A DNA stretch of 64,000 nt, taken from assembly GCA_951230915.1 (NCBI GenBank), contig OX579642.1, positions 2,294,001 through 2,358,000 of the forward strand. The letters run 5' to 3'. The stretch is from Antitrichia curtipendula (taxonomy: Eukaryota; Streptophyta; Bryopsida; Hypnales; Leucodontaceae). Within the stretch, counting starts at the first letter, position 1, and every line of letters starts with the position of its first letter. A model generated the notes under the pieces. It saw only the letters and a list, made by a program, of their open reading frames with translations, was not told the DNA's origin and did no database searches. Below, piece by piece: positions 58,462-64,000 of this stretch. The translations under genes were made by a program, and so were the position numbers.

Positions 58462-59765
58462 TATTTTTTTAAATTTAAAAATTTAAAAATTTAAATTTAA
58501 ATTAATTTTTTTTTAATTTATAAAATATTAATAATTTTTTTAACTCAATATATTAAGTTATAATTTTACTGATATCATAAGATTTTTTTTTTCTTGTTAG
58601 TCAAGTAGTTTTTAAAAATCAAATTTTAAATAGAAAATTTCGTTTTTTGAGGTCAAATTTATTAATAGCCTTTAAATTGCAGGGTACTTATCAATCTATT
58701 AATGTCGACATTTTACACCAAATAATTTAATAAGTTGGAAAAAGTGTTTTGTTAGGCGCTTTCAAAATTAATAAAATTTTCAATTTTCAATCTTTACAAG
58801 CCACTTATTATTTGGTTTGTAGAGAGAAGATAAGTGCTTTATAGAAGTGGTGAGACAAAAGGTACAATAATGTATGTACAGTAAGCAAATTAATACACGG
58901 AAGAGTTCAATCGCTTTGTAAAGTCAAAATAATGCAATAATTGTTTCTACAATTGAATTTAGAAACCTATAACTTTCTATTAAAGACTCTAAATCACAAA
59001 CAAGTTTTGGGAGGTGAAACTTATCTAAAATTTTCACATTTTTTTAGTTTATTTATTAATTTAATTTATTTACAATGCTTAAATTCAAATTTAACTATTA
59101 AAAAAAATATTAGAATGCAAATTAAACTATTAAATTTTAGAGTTTAGGTGATTTGAATTTTATCATTTGGTCCATTTTTCGATACTTAGGCATTAATAAT
59201 TTTTAATTTATTTTATTTTTGAGCTACCCAAAAATAATGTCAATAAAATTGCAACTATCGTTCTTTTTTTTAATTAATATTGACTTTGATAGTTGGATAC
59301 AATTCTTATAAATAAAAGATTTGTTTATTTATATTGTAATTGATGCCTGGGAGCAAAAGGCTTTGAATGCTTAAGACATGCTTGCATATATTTGTTGTTC
59401 AAAATTTGAGTGTTTAGTCCCTAAGGGATTAAATACTATATTGGATTAGAGAAACATCATATGTATGTAGCAAATTTTAGCACTTCTAGAGATTGGTCAT
59501 TAGAACTTGATGTTCAAAATTCAATTTGAAATACAATTTTATATTTTGAATTTTGAATTTATTATTTATTATTTTATTTTATTACAAGATATCATACTAT
59601 TTTTGAATTAATTTTTTTAACTTAATTTTTGTGATAAAATCCTAACTAATATAATCTTCACAATGAAATAGGAAAAGAACTTGATATAAATAACCTTGGA
59701 TTATTTAGTACTCGACGATTAGATGTATTTCGTAGACGTCATCTTATTTTCTCACACGCTATAGA
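58462..59765. other. AT-rich intergenic sequence
   Basis: Extremely AT-rich. The open frame at 58941-59147 follows composition and has no motif. Confidence 0.3.
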
Positions 59766-60680
59766 GCTAATAAGTCCTTGTGGGGGACATTTGGGGTTTT
59801 GGGTAGGCTCGTGGCATTTCAATTTTTGACCTGATTTTTGGAAACTTTTTTTTGATGATAGGAAATTAGATTACCTTTATGAGAATTTAATTTTTTTTTC
59901 AATTGGTGCCTAGGAGCAAAAGTTATGCCACCCTAAATTCAAAAAGCAACTCGAGGGGCAGCCTATAGAAAGTTACAAAAAATTGAATTTTTTAATTTAA
60001 GTGTATTTTTTTTAAAGATTATATTTTGTCTACATTTGAAGCTTTGATTCATTCTATTTGGATTAGTGATGAAAAAGCTACTAACAATCTTGTTTTTTAG
60101 GCAATTTAAGCATCTTTTAAAAAAAATAACTTATAGAATTTATTTTTAATGCAAGTTTTACAACTTTTCAATAAAAATTGTTAGACATGGTTAGGTTGCT
60201 TGCTAGAACAATCTCACCATTTGACTTATTCTTTTTAATTCCATCTTAGAGCTGTTAACAATTTAGTTTTTCCTTCAATCTTGAATATACTTCTACTTAA
60301 TAAATTTTTAATGAGTGAAAATTAATTATTTTTTGTTGGATTTTCTTAAAAGATTTTCAACTCAATTCTTCACCGTAAAAAAGTAGCTAATCAAAATTAG
60401 TAGTGCAAAAATTTTAAGTTAAGAAGATTCAAAGTCAAAGAATCTAGTCGAGCAAGGTTTAAAAAAACTTGTTTTCTTTACTTTAAATGCAAATATCTTG
60501 CAATCTATAAGGTCAAAGTTTCTAAAATTTCGTCCATGCATTTTTCTACTAGTCTAGTGCAAGATTCTATGGTCAAATATGCAAAAAATAAAAAATTTAA
60601 ATTTAAATGTAAATGTAAATGTTTTTGCTCTTTGCAATAGAGTGGTTTTTGATGGAAAAAAGGCCTTGGCATTCTAGGCA
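59766..60680 (+). repeat. Family A copy 6, decayed ends
   Basis: The interior follows the copies at 3491 and 18208 closely: GGTGCCTAGGAGCAAAAGTT, TACATTTGAAGCTTTGATTC and GCAAATATCTTGCAATCTAT. The right end is GCCTTGGCATTCTAGGCA before TTAA (60681-60684); the left end is damaged (TAAGTCCTTGTGGGGGAC). The length is about 915 bp, in line with the full-length copies. Confidence 0.65.
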
Positions 60681-60949
60681 TTAATCTCTAGAAGGATGCG
60701 GCCCCCATGACCAAGGTAGTCACCAAAGTTGCTCCGATTATTGAACTAATAGGTGCATTTCCTGTTTCTACCCTGAACAATGAAATCATCCATTGACCAC
60801 TTTTCAGTCTCATTGTCCTTTAAAGATTTAATATACAACACAAGGGCTCCACTTAACAACTTTTTTTCTATTCTTTAATGTACTTTAAAAATAATATTGT
60901 TTTTTTTTATCAAAGAATGATTTCCAAAGTTTGAGCATTCCTCTTTTAA

Positions 60950-61168
60950 CCCTTAAAAGACAAGTTGGTGACCTTGGAAATCATCCCTTTAGATATCATG
61001 TGAATCTTTGACTAAAGCCTCCACAAAAGCACTCCTTAGAAGTCAAACTACTATAGACCTCCCCTTTTCACAACAAAATTCCAAGGATGAATAGTTACAA
61101 TTCTGTCCTACATAGAAAGCTTCTTTATCATTCATCGGACAAAAAATAGCCGCGACGTCCTTTAAGCA
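60950..61168. repeat. Possible small TTAA-flanked element
   Basis: TTAA (60946-60949) precedes CCCTTAAAAGACAAG, and GACGTCCTTTAAGCA is followed by TTAA (61169-61172). The ends pair only in part. It may be a minimal relative of the TTAA-flanked families or a coincidence in AT-rich DNA. Confidence 0.3.
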
Positions 61169-61172
61169 TTAA

Positions 61173-61620
61173 TTGAATTACTATTTCTCCTCAGACTAAA
61201 AACCCACTACCTTATTTGGATGAAAGTTTTACAGATGGTTGCATCGATTTTATGGATGAACATGCAGTGGATGCCTGATTCTATCCATTGCATGTGAGTA
61301 ACCCTACCATAAATCCCTTGCTTGCATGCATTCCGATTGCATGCATTCCGAACTCCGAAGTACAGTACAGTAAAGCCTGGACTGGGGATCCGCGCTCGGT
61401 CAATATGGGGGACATTACCGGTATCCGTCACTTTAAATCCTAATGAGTATAACGAGACACCTTTTGTACAACCATAATCTTCAGCCAAGCTACAGGAAAA
61501 GGCACTGAAAATCAATTGAGTACATGATTGCACTGCGGCTAAGGTAGACAAGTGTTTTACCATGCAAACTACGGAAGTAAATAGATCCTGGGGCCAACTC
61601 AACTTCAAGAGGGGCTACTT
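61173..61620. other. Unassigned sequence
   Basis: GC content is higher than in the neighbours. A minus-strand frame of 133 codons (61207-61608) has no recognised domain, and a direct repeat of the word GCATGCATTCCGA lies inside (about 61324-61350). I do not support a gene here. Confidence 0.3.
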
Positions 61621-61624
61621 ATTT

Positions 61625-61975
61625 TATTTTCAAAGGAGTGCGCTTGTTTCACAAATCAAACCTAAGTGGAATTTTTAATAATTTTTTTTATTAAAGTTAT
61701 AAATTTTGTGAATTTCTGGAGTGGTGTATCCTGAAATTACATTTAGTGAAGTCATGAACATACTATAAACAACTTGTAACCATTCTCTTATGTATCCAAT
61801 GGCACTTAAGCATTCACCATTAAAGGATTGACACGGTACCCTTTTGTTGGCATTAATGCAGTGATTTTGTCAAAAAATAAATGAATTTGGATGAATTTTT
61901 GGACGGAATTGGAGCAAAAATTAGGATGACGGAATTAGGAGGCAAATGGGAATGGGTTGGTCTATTTATATCAAT
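61625..61975 (+). repeat. Third copy of the 48-49 kb inverted-repeat arm
   Basis: It matches the left arm at about 48250-48580 in the same direction through GCTTGTTTCACAAATCAAAC, TGGAGTGGTGTAT, ATTGACAC and GGCATTAATGCA. It has no inverted partner nearby. Confidence 0.6.
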
Positions 61976-63064
61976 ATGTTCCTATTGTTGAAGAAATGAT
62001 TTTACAAAATGTATTTTAAGAAAACACTTTGATCCCTTGTATATTTTTGTAAGGTGGAACAGTCCAATAGGTTGTCATTCACTCAATTTTGCCATCTACT
62101 AGACCCTACCATTTGTGTCAATCACCTACCCAATACCATAATCTTATCTATCCTTTAGTATCCCGACAATCGGCATTTGGGGAAGGGACATGTCAGCGTG
62201 TGGTTTAGTATGGATCTATCTATGCTCTACTATTTTAGTCCTCAATAAACTTTTGAAAAATCATAGAAATTTCAATTCTTGTTGGAATGTCTTGATTCTA
62301 CTTGCAAATGATTTCTCTCAAGTTTCTTAATTTCTAATTTTTTTTTGAATTGACTAACAACTTCTTCAAGGTAATCAATAGCTAATTTGATTGATAATAG
62401 GTATTTTTTACCTTATATGGTATCCAAATGATGCATCCTTTGGTCCATTGAAATCTCATTTAATTTGCCAATTGGAGTAAGAAAATTGTACAATAATGAA
62501 AACTATACACAATTTTGAAAGTGATACTTTTTAGTTGTCTATTTGTAGTTAGATTTGGCAACTCCTTTGCTGGTATGGAATGTATGAAATTTATACATTT
62601 ATGTATCCATGATTTTATTTATTTATTTACTTATTTTATTTATTTTCAAACATAAACTCATATATAACTTCATAATTAATTTTCAATCACAAAAAGTTCA
62701 AATTTCTTTTAATTAAGATTTGAAATCATAGTGAATATTTGAAGATAAAGAGAAGAAAATTTATATTAAATACATATAAAAATTTCACTATAGGTGTATA
62801 TTGTTGTGTAGAAGATTATAAAAAAAAGATTTTTCACATAATTATATATCTAGAGACATGGTTATATGTCAAAATCAAGAGCTCTAATAGGATAATTTGC
62901 TCATTATTTTGTTCTTGAAAAAAATCCACCATAGAATATTTATTAGTAGTAATTGTTATTTTTTGGTTTTGAAATGGAGTAGAAACTTAACCCTTAAATT
63001 ATAAAGGAGGTTGCCTCCTTTCATATAGTAACCATACCATGAGGACATAAAAACACACGTGGTA
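61976..63064. other. AT-rich intergenic sequence
   Basis: No gene recognised. TTAACCCTTAAATT at 62987-63000 resembles the ends of the TTAA-flanked families, but no partner end was found. Confidence 0.3.
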
Positions 63065-63072
63065 CTTAGGGT

Positions 63073-63234
63073 CAGGGTTGACAAATTTCTACGTCTAGCT
63101 CAAAAGGGCATCCAAAAATTGGACGTCCGGCCGCAACGGACCTCAGCATCTGGCGAACAGGTGGGCAGACGCTGAGATCTGCTTGTCACAGGACGTTCGG
63201 GGACCTCGCGTCCGCGGACGTCCGGACAACCCTG
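63073..63234. mobile_element. Small hAT-like MITE, 162 bp
   Basis: The ends are CAGGGTTG and its reverse complement CAACCCTG. The flanking eight bases, CTTAGGGT and GTTAGAGT, agree at six positions, as a decayed eight-base hAT duplication would. The interior is strikingly GC-rich for this region and repeats CGGACGTCC-like words. No coding potential. Confidence 0.5.
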
Positions 63235-63242
63235 GTTAGAGT

Positions 63243-64000
63243 AGCATAGAGTATTGCATGGACCCCATTTTTTGGTTCCCAATCAAAAACATTAGGGAAG
63301 CATGTGAAACATTTTATAATATAAATCAAATAGTGAAGAATGAGGTTGCAAAATGCAATGTGGGAAAACACAGGCTACAAAATGTGCATAAGATGTCAAA
63401 ATAATATGCCAAAAAATTGTGCTATTGTTCCTTGCAAATTTCATACCTTGTACAAATACAATCGCATTACATGAATATACAATTTTGTCAACTTTGAACA
63501 ACATGCAACAGTCCTTGAGCTTGCCAAACAGTAGAAGTATGCAATGTCCTCCCTATCAAGCATGCAGTACAAGATGGACATTAACGTCGCTTTAGAGATC
63601 ACCGTGCAACTATTGTGCATACTACAAGACAAGATGTAGCTAGTTTTACGGTCACTTTTTGACGACCTCAACATGTATTTATATTCTAGTACTACAAGAT
63701 GCTCCATGCCAAGTTTCACTCAACTAGTGACACACCGAGAATTCTCAGAGAGGTCACTCCATGGGTGTCTTTGTACATCATGTGCGGCTAGATTTTTATT
63801 TTGGGGGGTATTTAGCTTTCCATGAGCAATTAAGTGCTCCCTATTATCACCTAATTTCTTCATTGTTGGTGTTTTATGCCTCCCTACAATTACTTTGAAT
63901 TCCAAAATAGGGTCAATTTCTAATACCCTTACTTTCTTACAAGGAAAAGAAACGAATTGAAAAAGAACAAACACAAAGATAAAAGGCGCCAGACATACCA
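63243..64000. other. Unassigned sequence at the right edge
   Basis: Short minus-strand frames (63292-63504, 63441-63719, 63720-63974) are present without recognised domains. No gene is supported. Confidence 0.3.

Noticed and set aside
61207..61608. Minus-strand frame of 133 codons
   Set aside because: No domain, no clear splice context and a direct repeat inside; the length alone is not convincing.
1..64000. CRISPR arrays, operons or prokaryotic defence systems
   Set aside because: The window is plant nuclear DNA with introns; no regularly spaced repeats or gene clusters of that kind are present.

Overview
The window is nuclear DNA from a land plant. It carries intron-containing genes with plant-typical products, and the spaces between them are very AT-rich and full of decayed DNA transposons. 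The moss-like style of the PPR gene and the compact introns suggest a bryophyte or another seedless plant; this is an inference and no marker in the window settles it. One run of 200 N (17091-17290) is an assembly gap.

Four protein-coding genes can be supported. (1) 467-2931, minus: PSF2, a subunit of the GINS replication complex, rebuilt here from seven small exons. (2) 7626-9126, minus: a three-exon HAD-like hydrolase of the HDHD3 type. (3) 15941-17008, minus: a PPR protein whose 5' part is lost at or beyond the gap. (4) 21471-29004, plus: a twelve-exon, 1274-residue protein joining leucine-rich repeats, an EDR1/CTR1-type N-terminal domain and a Raf-like kinase. The exon sets of PSF2, the HAD gene and the kinase each add up to an open frame, a strong internal check. 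The genes have unrelated jobs and show no sign of acting as a unit.

From 29 kb to the end I find no intact gene. The region holds a broken hAT transposase (31.5-33.9 kb), a GC-richer block with minisatellites that may be a long LTR (36.3-39.4 kb), a complete but inactivated Tc1-type DD34E transposon with terminal inverted repeats and TA flanks (44050-45669), a pair of long inverted repeats (48.2-49.7 kb), several fold-back elements, and long AT-rich stretches with nothing recognisable.

The most interesting structure is a dispersed set of non-coding elements whose ends read TTAA-CCCCTAAAGGACC and its reverse complement. At least eight copies or relatives lie across the window (3.5, 13.0, 18.2, 35.3, 46.4, 49.7, 54.9 and 59.8 kb). 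One is nearly perfect (49727-50316), and another sits inside a second repeat whose uninterrupted copy is also in the window. The TTAA target and CCC ends resemble the piggyBac superfamily; no piggyBac transposase is present here, so that assignment remains an inference. Short elements of CACTA type (11207-11423, 3-bp duplication CAT), PIF/Harbinger type (6284-6741, duplication TTA) and hAT type (63073-63234) are also present.
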